Assembly: GCA_039816955.1 (NCBI GenBank) | Contig: JBCBWU010000003.1 | Location: forward strand, 1 to 64,000 | DNA length: 64,000 nt | Source of the DNA: Lewinella sp039816955 | GTDB lineage: Bacteria > Bacteroidota > Bacteroidia > Chitinophagales > Saprospiraceae | Reading direction: 5' to 3' | Part shown: piece by piece, positions 7,373 through 15,612 of the stretch | Numbering within the stretch: the stretch's first letter is position 1 | How the letters are laid out: every line of letters starts with the position of its first letter | Notes under the pieces: generated by a model | Seen by the model: only the letters and a program-made list of their open reading frames with translations | What the model was told of the DNA's origin: nothing | Databases searched by the model: none | Translations under genes and position numbers: made by a program

Positions 7373-9028
7373 ATGATTCAGAGTCTACAAATCAAAAATT
7401 ACGCCTTGATCGAGGCCCTGGATATTCACTTTCCCGATGGCCTGACCATCATTACCGGGGAAACTGGGGCGGGTAAGTCCATCATATTGGGCGCATTAGG
7501 CCTGATTATGGGGGATCGCGCTGATACGAAATCCCTCTATGATCCCACTACCAAGTGCGTTATCGAGGGGCGCTTTCAGGTAGGTAATTATGGCTTACGC
7601 TCCTTTTTTGAAGAAAACGATCTGGACTACGAAGAGGAGTTGATTATTCGCCGGGAGATTACACCTAGCGGAAAATCTCGAGCATTCGTCAACGATACGC
7701 CTGCCAACTTGAAGATTCTGCAACGACTCAGCGCAGTACTCATCGATTTGCACCAGCAGTTTGATACCCTTGATATTCATCAGATGGGTTTTCAGCTTCG
7801 TCTTCTGGATGCATTGGCGGAAAATGGTAATCGACTTAGTCGTTATCAAACAGAGTTTCGGGTCTACACTAAAAATCGCCAGGAACTGGAGCGACTACAG
7901 CAGCAAAACGCCACGGCCAACCAAGAACTGGACTTCAAACGTTTCCAACTGACGGAGCTGGAAGAGGCCATGCTACTGCCGGATGAACAAACAGCCCTGG
8001 AGCGCGAATTCGCCAGTCTCAGCCACGCCGAAGATACCAAGCGCACCACCGCGGAGGCCTACCAGTTTTTGTGCGAAGATGAGCAAGCAATCATTGAGCA
8101 GCTACAGACGCTTACCCTGTCCCTGCAATCGGCGGCAAAGGTAGATCCTAAGGTGGAAGAGTTACAACAACGTTTGCTGGGGATTACGGAAGAACTCAAC
8201 GATATCGGCAATGCGCTCGAACGGCACGCCGAGTCAACGGACTTTGATCCAGAACGGATTCAAGAGCTACAAGCTAGACTAGATCAGTTGTACAGTCTCC
8301 AGAAGAAGCATCAAGTAGCCAGCAATGCTGAATTACTAGAAATTCAAGAGCAGCTTCGCTACGAGGTCAACCAGTACGAAAATATTGACGGCGAAATAGC
8401 CCGCCTAACCGAGGCGGTGCAGGAAGCAGAGATGCAGTTGCGTGAACAAGCAACTACTATTAGTAAACATCGCCAAAGCGTAGCACCAGAATTTGCCGAG
8501 CGTGTGGCTACTGTGTTAGCTGATCTGGCTATGCCCTCTGCCGTGCTCGAAGTAGATTTTCAACCACTATCCCAGCTGAGTATCACCGGCTCCGACGAGG
8601 TGCAATTCCTATTCTCCGCCAACCGTGGTAGTGCACCCAAGCCGATTAAGAATGTCGCCTCCGGTGGTGAACTTTCTCGTCTTACGCTGGTCACTAAGTC
8701 CTTGGTAGCAAGCGCTATGGCACTTCCTACACTCATTTTTGATGAGATTGATTCCGGCGTGTCTGGTGACGTCGCCCTAAAAATGGGCCACATCCTACGC
8801 GACCTCAGTGCTCACCATCAGATCGTGGTGATTACCCACTCACCCCAGGTAGCCGCACGGGCGGATGAACACCTCTTCGTCTACAAAAAAGACAATGACG
8901 ACCGTACCCAAACCAAGGTGCGTGTCCTGCAAAAAGAAGAACGTATTCGTGCCATCGCTACGATGCTTAGCCAAAACCCACCCAGCGATTCTGCCCTGGA
9001 AAATGCGCGTGAGTTGATTGGAGCTTGA
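7373..9028 (+). CDS. recN: DNA repair ATPase RecN
   Basis: This is an SMC-like ATPase of 552 codons including the stop. Walker A is GETGAGKS near residue 30 in the expected N-terminal position (LTIITGETGAGKSIILGALGL). A long coiled-coil middle runs from about residue 150 to 370, including FQLTELEEAMLLPDEQ. The C-terminal half has the ABC signature VASGGELSRLTL and Walker B TLIFDEIDSGVSGDVA, then VVITHSPQVAARAD. RecN acts in recombinational repair of double-strand breaks. An in-frame TTG lies nine bases earlier, but ATG at 7373 gives the usual start (MIQSLQIKNYALIEAL) and is preferred. It is transcribed alone from a TAnnTTTG promoter. Confidence 0.95.
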   Translation: MIQSLQIKNYALIEALDIHFPDGLTIITGETGAGKSIILGALGLIMGDRADTKSLYDPTTKCVIEGRFQVGNYGLRSFFEENDLDYEEELIIRREITPSGKSRAFVNDTPANLKILQRLSAVLIDLHQQFDTLDIHQMGFQLRLLDALAENGNRLSRYQTEFRVYTKNRQELERLQQQNATANQELDFKRFQLTELEEAMLLPDEQTALEREFASLSHAEDTKRTTAEAYQFLCEDEQAIIEQLQTLTLSLQSAAKVDPKVEELQQRLLGITEELNDIGNALERHAESTDFDPERIQELQARLDQLYSLQKKHQVASNAELLEIQEQLRYEVNQYENIDGEIARLTEAVQEAEMQLREQATTISKHRQSVAPEFAERVATVLADLAMPSAVLEVDFQPLSQLSITGSDEVQFLFSANRGSAPKPIKNVASGGELSRLTLVTKSLVASAMALPTLIFDEIDSGVSGDVALKMGHILRDLSAHHQIVVITHSPQVAARADEHLFVYKKDNDDRTQTKVRVLQKEERIRAIATMLSQNPPSDSALENARELIGA

Positions 9029-9049
9029 TAGGGCTTATTACACTCGCGG

Positions 9050-9125
9050 GGTTAGCTTACTAGCGTTCGCGTTTGAAGTTCGCTATCGCTCACTGGGGAT
9101 AGCTCGCAAAGCTCGCGGTTGAGGT
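9050..9125. repeat. CTCGC-type degenerate 22-nt repeat cluster, cluster 1
   Basis: About three units of the form TTCGCTATCGCTCAC and GCTCGCAAAGCTCGCGG follow the recN stop. The same repeat family fills 35118-35245, 50215-50560 and, in the opposite orientation, 50665-50820. Confidence 0.7.
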
Positions 9126-9162
9126 CCCTTTCATTTATGGTTTAGGTTTATTGCGCCTCCTA

Positions 9163-9222
9163 GGGCGCAGTTGCGATTTGTCCCTAGCTTTTGTTGATTT
9201 GAAAAAGATGGTTGAGCCATGC
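9163..9222 (+). mobile_element. 60-bp remnant of IS end
   Basis: These 60 bases are identical to the transposase-start end of the IS at 35345-36458, starting GGGCGCAGTTGCG and covering the first codons of the transposase up to GAGCCATGC. The match then stops. The following 50 bp fold back on the remnant (GATGGTTG against CAACCATC, and ATCTTTAGG against CCTAAAAAAGAT). No matching second IS end is present before the next gene, so this is a solo fragment. Confidence 0.8.
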
Positions 9223-9331
9223 ATCTTTAGGGTCTCGAATCCTAAAAAAGATGATAGACCCAACCATCCATACAAAGGTAGCAGCCTTTTTGTAGACGAC
9301 CATCGTTGACTGTCTTCCTGATCTTTATGAA

Positions 9332-9895
9332 ATGCTGTTAAAGGGAAATCTTCGTACGGTAGAACAGTTACTGGCAGATCGTACTGTAGATTTGCATTCA
9401 GTGATTATGGAACTGCTTCTACCAGCGGCGGCCAAGTCATTTAGCCGCAATCACCAAGCGCCTCTAGGCGTGAAAAGTACGATAAGATCGCATCGGATTC
9501 GGATTTCGACGGGGCAGCAAATAGAAGTGTCAAGTCCGTATTACAAAAGACTGGAGGATTTACACCCAGCCATTCAGCAGGTCTTTGGTTTCGACAATGA
9601 CCACCTCTACGCTTTCTTCTTAAATGGTACTACCAACTATAAGGCCGGCAACGTTTACGGTGATCCACGGGGGATGGGGGAACTACCAGAATATCCCGCC
9701 GATGAATTCACGCTGCGGGAGATTGGCCTACGCTTAGGAAAAGAATTATGGTACCTATTCGACTTCGGTGACAACTGGATGTTTCTCATCCAGGTTGTGG
9801 CTATTGAAGATCAAACCATGAGCACCAAGAGGGCTTTTGAATTAATCGAAAGCAAAGGAGAAGCACCCGAACAATATCCAGACTGGAAAGAATAA
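9332..9895 (+). CDS. IS1096-passenger / plasmid pRiA4b ORF-3-like protein
   Basis: This 187-residue protein matches my memory of the plasmid pRiA4b ORF-3-like domain (IS1096 element passenger type): FGFDNDHLYAFFLNG, then FTLREIGLRLGKELWYLFDFGDNWMFLIQV in the characteristic place (about residues 90-160). The function is unknown. The ATG at 9332 is preceded by 12 in-frame sense codons back to a TAG at 9293, which could belong to a longer original reading frame cut off by the nearby IS remnant. Position and family both point to mobile DNA. Confidence 0.75.
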   Translation: MLLKGNLRTVEQLLADRTVDLHSVIMELLLPAAAKSFSRNHQAPLGVKSTIRSHRIRISTGQQIEVSSPYYKRLEDLHPAIQQVFGFDNDHLYAFFLNGTTNYKAGNVYGDPRGMGELPEYPADEFTLREIGLRLGKELWYLFDFGDNWMFLIQVVAIEDQTMSTKRAFELIESKGEAPEQYPDWKE

Positions 9896-9972
9896 TCAAG
9901 CGGGCGACAGTCGGGAAGGTAGGTGGTTGGTGGTGCAGTGATTACCCAAGAATAGTTGTGGCTGTCCCCTCT

Positions 9973-10944
9973 TCAAAAATCACGCTGCGTCAATAGCCCT
10001 ACCAGAGCGCCGTTCTCCAAAACCGGTAGGCTACCGATCTTATGAATGTTGAGCATTTGTTCGGCTTCTTCTACACGGGTGGCCGGACTTACGGTAACTA
10101 CCTCCTTTACCATCATAGCACGTACAGGATCTTCGGGTTGGTAATCGGTTTGGGCCAGCAGATTGGAGGATACCATGCCCACGAGCTCGCCCTGCTCGTT
10201 TTCAATTGGCAAGTGATTAATCTTGCGCCATTCCAGAATCTGTTCTACTACCTCCAGGGAGACATTCTCCCGAACGGAGATCACATCACGGTGCATGAGG
10301 TCTTCTACTAGTTTATCTTTAGTATCCTGCTCTACTACCTGTGGATGCACATTTCCAAATTCCATTATTTCCCACTCGTGTACAGGCAGGTCTTCTTTTT
10401 GGTATTCTAGCATTTGTTGCACCAAGTAACGAGCGGCTACCGAAGGCTTAAGCTGTTTGCGCAAGTGCCGGAAGCTATTCCGTTGCCATTGCGCTCCCGT
10501 CTTTTCGCTACTAACCCGCCGCTCAATCACCGATAGATAGCGCCGTATATCATCGTCTGCAATGCCTACACTCTTCAGGCTTTGTTCGGCCATTGGTGAA
10601 AAAGTCGATAAGAGCAAGTCTTTGGCGGCGTAGTTTTGGCCGTTCCAGTGGAGCACCGTATGAATGCCCGTACGAGCAGCCTTAACGAAATTGCTCTTCG
10701 CTACCCGGAAGTCGGTACGTTCCCAGAAATTCTCCATTTCAGGCGACATACCCTTCATCAGACTAATCCAAAAGGCAAAATTGGCGATCTCATCTTGCAC
10801 TGAAGTCCCAGCAGGTAAATAGCGACACTCAATACGGATATGCGGGGAATTGTTAGCCACGCCGTAGCAAAGACGATTCCACGTATAAGTGGTACCGTTG
10901 TGCAGACGGATGGACTTAAGCTTAGGCATGACGCCTTGCTGCAA
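9973..10944 (-). CDS. CBS-domain protein with GCS2-like N-terminal part, probably 5'-truncated
   Basis: Residues 1-190 resemble the C-terminal half of a type 2 glutamate-cysteine-ligase-like (GCS2) domain: TYTWNRLCYGVANNSPHIRIECRYLPAG and FAFWISLMKGM. Residues 215-323 are two CBS domains (MHRDVISVRENVSLEVVEQIL; MVKEVVTVSPATRVEEAEQML) ending in GLLTQRDF. In family members I know, the GCS2 part is about twice as long, so the catalytic N-terminal half appears to be missing. The open frame continues upstream of the TTG/ATG starts for about 75 bp with protein-like codons (DDNPFALLQQG), then meets a stop. ATG at 10929 is an alternative start. The gene may be a remnant; if expressed, it would be a CBS adenosyl-ligand-binding protein. 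Confidence 0.6.
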   Translation of the reverse strand: MQQGVMPKLKSIRLHNGTTYTWNRLCYGVANNSPHIRIECRYLPAGTSVQDEIANFAFWISLMKGMSPEMENFWERTDFRVAKSNFVKAARTGIHTVLHWNGQNYAAKDLLLSTFSPMAEQSLKSVGIADDDIRRYLSVIERRVSSEKTGAQWQRNSFRHLRKQLKPSVAARYLVQQMLEYQKEDLPVHEWEIMEFGNVHPQVVEQDTKDKLVEDLMHRDVISVRENVSLEVVEQILEWRKINHLPIENEQGELVGMVSSNLLAQTDYQPEDPVRAMMVKEVVTVSPATRVEEAEQMLNIHKIGSLPVLENGALVGLLTQRDF

Positions 10945-11292
10945 TAAAGCAAATGGATTATCATCATAAAGTGATGATGCACTCGTAGAGAGTCTTAGCT
11001 TGGCACGACAAGATTTATCAGTCCAAACTCAGAACTCTGGCCTTAAACCCCCCTTTATAAATGCAAAATGCGTAATTATTTCGTTTTTTTTCGAAAAACG
11101 GAAAGGTTTGATAGGATGTAACTACATGCAAGTTGAACAGGTATAAAAAACACCAAACTTATATATCTCTAATAATCAAATACTTACAAGACCACATATT
11201 GCTTTTCGGAATAATATTTCATTTCTGGTCCGATTTTTCCAATATATAAGATGTACTGCCAAAGGGTAGTTCAAGAAATTTTGCCTTTTTCC

Positions 11293-11450
11293 GCATGTTG
11301 AAGAACATGCTTTGAGAAAACATAGAATCCAATCTATCCCAGTGTACTTTTCAGTTTTTTGATTTAGCTAATAGCTAAATCTTAATCCCGTTTGAAGTCA
11401 AAAGCTAACAAGCTTAGCTAGCGAGGACACCAAAGGTGTCCTCTTTTTTT
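11293..11450 (+). ncRNA. candidate structured small RNA ending at an intrinsic terminator
   Basis: Three perfect stem-loops follow each other: GCATGTT/AACATGC (11293-11310), GATTTAGCT/AGCTAAATC (11361-11381) and GAGGACACC/GGTGTCCTC plus seven T (11423-11450). There is no open reading frame on this strand to use the terminator, so a non-coding transcript is the simplest reading. It does not look like tmRNA, RNase P RNA or SRP RNA. The 5' end and promoter were not identified. Confidence 0.4.
11423..11450 (+). terminator. intrinsic terminator without an upstream gene
   Basis: GAGGACACC-AAA-GGTGTCCTC is followed directly by TTTTTTT. This is a perfect 9-bp stem with a 3-nt loop and a U-tract on the plus strand. 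Confidence 0.85.
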
Positions 11451-11570
11451 GCCCTAAACTAACGTAAAATGCGGATTTAAATTGCTGAAAATCAATGATA
11501 TGTAATCTCCAGAGCTCATATTGAACTGAAGGTTTAGGCATATAGCTACCGCCACTGAGGTATTCGCTAA

Positions 11571-11611
11571 AAACAAAAAAGTTCTCGGAGATCTTGAAGA
11601 CCTCCGAGAAC
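11571..11611 (-). terminator. terminator of the minus-strand sigma-54 operon
   Basis: The stem GTTCTCGGAG...CTCCGAGAAC, extended by TCTT/AGA inside, is followed on the minus strand by TTTTTTGTTTTT. It lies 64 bp after the stop of the last gene in the operon (11675). Confidence 0.88.
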
Positions 11612-11674
11612 TAGTTCAATATGAAACTGTCGGCTCTTTTCAGAAGTCCAACAACTCATTAGTATTCTTTTCTA

Positions 11675-12214
11675 CTACGCCTCTTCTTCCTGCTGACCAA
11701 AGTTCAACTGGAACCCAATGCGCTGATGCGGCTCATCATCATCGTAGTCTTCCCACAAGGTGATTTCCTGCATCAACTCCTCTACGTGACGGATAAAGTA
11801 CGGATCCTTTAATTCTTCTGGCCGGTAGATGGCAATGGTCTTCGGTGGACGAGGCTCTCCGTATCCCTCTATATATGGATACTGAATCAACACCATTACT
11901 TTACCGTTGAATAACTGCTGATAGACCAAGACTCCATTGTGCTTGATCAAATCTCGGCTGAAAGTCTCGTTTACGCGATGTGACATCCCTGAGCGCACTG
12001 TGCCCAAGGTCAGGTCAATCGCCTCCAGGTTCTCCAGTTGAGCTCGTACTTCCACTTTACCGTCCAGGCCAACTTGGCCGATGATAAAATTGAGTTGATC
12101 CAATATTTTCTGACTTAAAGAATCCACCCAAACTTGGCGATAAGCCTGCGTATTGGCCAAAACTTCATTGTAGCGATCGACTTTTCGCTTTAGATTATGC
12201 AATTCTCTATCCAC
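11675..12214 (-). CDS. hypothetical protein, last gene of sigma-54 regulator operon
   Basis: This 179-residue soluble protein is not recognised. Residues 1-60 are helical (LHNLKRKVDRYNEVLANTQAYRQVWVDSLSQKILDQL has heptad-like spacing). The middle carries beta-type segments (KVMVLIQYPYIEG, PKTIAIYRPEEL), and the C-terminus is very acidic (EDYDDDEPHQ, QQEEEA). There is no signal peptide. It starts 15 bp after the stop of the sigma-54 response regulator and ends before a strong terminator, so it is co-transcribed as the final gene. It presumably acts with the other operon proteins, but no activity can be proposed. Confidence 0.7.
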   Translation of the reverse strand: MDRELHNLKRKVDRYNEVLANTQAYRQVWVDSLSQKILDQLNFIIGQVGLDGKVEVRAQLENLEAIDLTLGTVRSGMSHRVNETFSRDLIKHNGVLVYQQLFNGKVMVLIQYPYIEGYGEPRPPKTIAIYRPEELKDPYFIRHVEELMQEITLWEDYDDDEPHQRIGFQLNFGQQEEEA

Positions 12215-12229
12215 TTGGTTAGGGGTTTA

Positions 12230-13735
12230 CTAGAGTTTAACAATGCGCCGGTAGGACTGGCTAATCGTTGGGAAGTTAGCAAAAAGATGTGGATGCTTAT
12301 CAAAATGCTTCTTGATCCGGTACCGAAGGTTGTCCGTATTCTCTAAACCAATTGCGATAGCCACGTCTTTCTTTACCTTATTCTTCTGGATCAGTAGCTT
12401 TTCAATCCGGTCCAAATCAATCAGCGCATGCTCCTCATCAATATTCTTAGGTGTAGTCACCAAAGTACTGGTCGATGGGCCGGGCTCACCGCTGGCAGCA
12501 GCAGGCTGAGAGGGGATGGGAATGATCGTTTCACTATTGAGAATTTCTGCCGGGAGGCAACGCTCATCAATCAGCTTCTTATCTTGAATTCGTGCCCGCA
12601 GCTGCGCGTAGCTTACGGCATTTTTCAACTCCCGTACGTTGCCAATCCAGTTGTACTCCAGCATTGCGTCAAGCGCTTCCTCGGTCATCACCCGAGAAAG
12701 ATCTGGCTCCTGGAAATAATGACCGAGTAGCAGTGGAATATCATCACGACGAGCCCGCAGTGGTGGCAACTCGATCACCATGGCTTTGAGGCGCTGAAAA
12801 AGGTCAGCTCTAAAGCGCCCTTCCTGTACTGCACCAGCCAAGTCGCGGTGTGTTGCGGTTACCACCTGGACATCCAATAAAACATCCTGATCGGAACCTA
12901 CGGGACGGATCAACTTAGTCTCTAGAAAGCGGAGGAGTTTAATCTGAATATTATGGTCAATATCACCGATTTCATCCAGCATTAGAATGCCATGATTGGC
13001 CTGGCTAAAGTAGCCTTCCATATCACGAGAAGCGCCGGTGAAGGCTCCCTTCTTGTGCCCAAAAAGTGTGCTTTCCAGTAGGGTATCTTGGATGGCGGAC
13101 AGGTTAACGGCCTGGAATGGTCCTTTCTGGCGTGCGCCGTGTGCGTGTAGATAACGAGCAGCCACCTCTTTGCCAGTTCCCGTTTCACCAGTGATCAAAA
13201 CGGTTACATCTGGTTCTTCCGAAACCAGTTTCAAGATGCGTTTGATCTCTTGAATTTGCGGAGACTCCCCAATAAATGGATAAGCTTCATTCTCTTCGGC
13301 ACGCCGCCGGTCTACTTCCGCCCGTAACTCGCGATTTTCTTGCTTGAGTTTACTGCCTTCAACAACCTCGGTAAACCGCTGTTCCCAATAGTCAAAATCA
13401 AAGTCATCTTTGACTAGAAAATTCTTAGCACCAAGTTTCATGGCAGTAACTACAGTATCAATAGAGCGATCACCAGTAACAATAATTACCGGCAGTTCTG
13501 GATACTGACTTACAATTTGGGGAATAAGATCGAGGCCCTTCTTTGCTTCGGATTCATCCAAAACCAGGTCCAATAGCAACAAGTCGAAATTGGAACTCTC
13601 TCCCAATTTCTGCAGTAATTGCTCTTCATTTACGGCTCCGGAAAAAAGAAACTGTCGCCGGAACGCGTATCGTATCTGTTGATGAAACTCGGTGTCATCA
13701 TCAACGATAAGTATGTGATAATTTTTGGACGACAT
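12230..13735 (-). CDS. sigma-54-dependent response regulator (NtrC type)
   Basis: Numbered from the preferred ATG at 13735 (MSSKNYHILIVDDD), this is a 501-residue three-domain regulator. The receiver spans 7-120 with Asp12/Asp13, phospho-acceptor Asp56 (LLLLDLVLD), Thr87 and Lys109. The AAA+ domain spans 153-385 with Walker A GETGTGKE (183-190), the sigma-54 contact loop GAFTGA (230-235), and Walker B LMLDEIGD (251-258). The C-terminal HTH is at about 430-480. An in-frame TTG 12 bases upstream is less likely. It should activate RNA polymerase-sigma-54 when phosphorylated. Its ATG overlaps the end of the upstream gene by 35 bp, so translation is coupled. The presumed kinase partner is the 1102-residue protein in the same operon. 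Confidence 0.93.
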   Translation of the reverse strand: MSSKNYHILIVDDDTEFHQQIRYAFRRQFLFSGAVNEEQLLQKLGESSNFDLLLLDLVLDESEAKKGLDLIPQIVSQYPELPVIIVTGDRSIDTVVTAMKLGAKNFLVKDDFDFDYWEQRFTEVVEGSKLKQENRELRAEVDRRRAEENEAYPFIGESPQIQEIKRILKLVSEEPDVTVLITGETGTGKEVAARYLHAHGARQKGPFQAVNLSAIQDTLLESTLFGHKKGAFTGASRDMEGYFSQANHGILMLDEIGDIDHNIQIKLLRFLETKLIRPVGSDQDVLLDVQVVTATHRDLAGAVQEGRFRADLFQRLKAMVIELPPLRARRDDIPLLLGHYFQEPDLSRVMTEEALDAMLEYNWIGNVRELKNAVSYAQLRARIQDKKLIDERCLPAEILNSETIIPIPSQPAAASGEPGPSTSTLVTTPKNIDEEHALIDLDRIEKLLIQKNKVKKDVAIAIGLENTDNLRYRIKKHFDKHPHLFANFPTISQSYRRIVKL

Positions 13736-14501
13736 ACTGGTTTTCAATCTGTTGGAGTTGTTCTCTGACCCGGTTTAGAATTTCAAGTATGCTGCCATCA
13801 TGCAAGGGAGCGGCATCTTGTCCTCCGGCTGCCATCCAAGGTTCTACTCCATCCGTCTGTTTAGCAATCTGTTTTAAGCTTGAGGCAATGGGTGTATGTT
13901 CAAATAGTGGATAGTAGTTAATCCAGCGGTTACGCCACTCTCGCCATTTCTGTCCCAACTCGGCTGGCTCTACCAGGTCACTATAAATTTCCTCGTAGGG
14001 CGTTTGCATTTTGCGTAGTTCGCGGCTGGCCATCTGCACCACCAAACGTATGCGAGACAGCACCGCTACGATACTATCCTGACCATGCCCCGCAAAGAAT
14101 CGCTGCAGCTTTTCTGACAAGTCCACACCAACTACTGGCGGTAGCTCTTGCATGTGATCGATAGGCTGACAGTCTTCCCACCACTGGGCAGAATAGTCAG
14201 TAAGGCGAAGAAGATCCAGGTGATTGGCATGTTGGAAGCTAGACTCAAAGCTCGCCAGAATCAAGCGTTTACTGGGAGCTTCCATCTGCAGATATTGCTG
14301 CCATAAGGTTACTGGCGAAAGATAGGCGTTAGCTCCCCAAGTGGGAACCAACAGCATGACTGCGTAGGCATCTTCTAACGCAGTTTTCCAATCTGTACCA
14401 GCAACTGGAGTAGGCCTCAATTCAACCCCCCATTGCTCGCTCTGCGAAAAGAGCGCTGTGGGAGCTTTACGTCCGCCTTCTACCAATAAGACGATCTTCA
14501 T
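13701..14501 (-). CDS. hypothetical alpha/beta protein of sigma-54 operon
   Basis: This 266-residue protein is of unknown family. It begins MKIVLLVEGGRKAPTALF, and VMLLVPTWGANAYLS and RLILASFESSFQHANHLDLL follow, a strand-helix pattern like a Rossmann or flavodoxin-type fold; this could be a receiver-like or caspase/TIR-like alpha/beta module, but no catalytic motif is certain. The second half (about 140-266) is helical with many charged residues. Its ATG overlaps the stop of the upstream 297-residue gene by 4 bp (ATGA), and its own end overlaps the sigma-54 regulator. The tight coupling implies matched amounts of these proteins. Confidence 0.75.
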   Translation of the reverse strand: MKIVLLVEGGRKAPTALFSQSEQWGVELRPTPVAGTDWKTALEDAYAVMLLVPTWGANAYLSPVTLWQQYLQMEAPSKRLILASFESSFQHANHLDLLRLTDYSAQWWEDCQPIDHMQELPPVVGVDLSEKLQRFFAGHGQDSIVAVLSRIRLVVQMASRELRKMQTPYEEIYSDLVEPAELGQKWREWRNRWINYYPLFEHTPIASSLKQIAKQTDGVEPWMAAGGQDAAPLHDGSILEILNRVREQLQQIENQYVVQKLSHTYR

Positions 14502-15391
14502 GAATGATAGGTTAATCCAGATATCTGCAACAACAGTTCCTCAAACTTTTCACGAAGTTCAAGCAGTGAAACATCTCCGCCGCGGGCCAATATGTTTCTT
14601 AAAACATAAGCTGCCAATAGCGCGTACTGTTCTGCTGCGGCTGTTCCGTGAGCTGTCTCTAACTGGATTCCACAGTCATCAAAGGTGAGTGTTCTATTGT
14701 TCTCTTGTTCAAAGGTACGAATTTCCCGGGCTAAATCCGAACGCTTACGAATGCGTCCCACAAAGCTCAGCAAGCGCAGGAGCAGCATCCGATGCTCTGG
14801 CTTATTCAGTACCTGATACACTTCTCCAGGCGCGAACACGGTGGTGGGTAAAGCCTGTGCCAAGCAGCCCAGTAAGTCCTCTTTTAACTCATAGATACGG
14901 CGGCGTAGTGCCTGGCGGTAAACCTGCCAAACATGGTTAAAATGAGCAGACTTCAGCTCTCGACGTTCAGGATCAGCAACGGCCGAGAGGCCAACCTGCT
15001 GCCCCTCAAACATCATATTAGCCGTAAACGTACCAGAGGTACCCAACAGACCACGGGCGTTGGTGGTGAGATAGATCTCGTCAGCCCCCTCACCAAAGAG
15101 GAAGCAACGCACCAAACCGTGGGAGTCATCTAATGGCAAATGAAGGAAATCCTTGAGATGATCCTGAAAATAGCCGTGATGACGATGCAGGAATAGCATT
15201 ACCTCCCCCTCGTCTCGAGAGTAGTCAGTAAGTACTTTCTTAAGCGTTTCCACAGCGGCCGGCGAAGCCGGACGGTCCAAACACACCAAACGATCTTCCA
15301 GGTGACTGCTCCCTGCTACTTTCCACTCCCCTTCACCCAGGCCCGAGCGCTGCCAGGACCAAATAATGACGATTGTTCTTGCTTTAATCAT
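14498..15391 (-). CDS. hypothetical protein of sigma-54 operon
   Basis: This 297-residue protein is unrecognised. The N-terminal 130 residues look alpha/beta (ARTIVIIWSWQRSG, GEVMLFLHRHHGY, GLVRCFLFGEGADEIYL). The C-terminal half is helical: HFNHVWQVYRQALRRRIYEL, then repeated Leu-rich helices. It has no signal peptide or membrane segment. It is joined to the following gene by a 4-bp ATGA overlap, and its start overlaps the end of a short upstream frame in the same way. The His-rich LHRHHGYFQDH stretch near residue 88 is notable but not a known motif. Confidence 0.75.
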   Translation of the reverse strand: MIKARTIVIIWSWQRSGLGEGEWKVAGSSHLEDRLVCLDRPASPAAVETLKKVLTDYSRDEGEVMLFLHRHHGYFQDHLKDFLHLPLDDSHGLVRCFLFGEGADEIYLTTNARGLLGTSGTFTANMMFEGQQVGLSAVADPERRELKSAHFNHVWQVYRQALRRRIYELKEDLLGCLAQALPTTVFAPGEVYQVLNKPEHRMLLLRLLSFVGRIRKRSDLAREIRTFEQENNRTLTFDDCGIQLETAHGTAAAEQYALLAAYVLRNILARGGDVSLLELREKFEELLLQISGLTYHS

Positions 15392-15582
15392 AATTCAATA
15401 GGGACGATTGCAACGTGTATTACTGACATCAGAGAGGCGTCAAACGATCCCTCACTTCCTTCAGCATCCTTCTGGCAGTCCAGTATACGCATTAGTCCTA
15501 CAACTGAACTCACCAGATTAAATTCTCTCTCAATATTTCTCGTGGGAACAATAATACGATATGCTCTAGTAACAAGCGACAA
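15388..15582 (-). CDS. possible 64-codon ORF between 1102- and 297-residue genes
   Basis: A short open frame fills the 220-bp gap between two operon genes. Its TGA overlaps the ATG of the next gene (ATGA), the same coupling style as its neighbours. The text looks protein-like (REFNLVSSVVGLMRILDC). However, only a TTG start exists, directly after an in-frame TAG, so it could be a decayed gene end instead. Low confidence. Confidence 0.3.
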   Translation of the reverse strand: MSLVTRAYRIIVPTRNIEREFNLVSSVVGLMRILDCQKDAEGSEGSFDASLMSVIHVAIVPIEL

Positions 15583-15612
15583 CTACCGTAAAATTGCCCA
15601 GCGGTCAACTCA

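Larger units (their letters stand above)
10945..11674. other. 730-bp AT-rich intergenic region with RNA-like hairpins
   Basis: No protein-coding gene is seen. The part from 11293 to 11450 contains three perfect hairpins, the last a strong plus-strand terminator, with no plus-strand gene to account for it. The right end holds the terminator of the minus-strand operon. These are listed separately. Confidence 0.6.
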
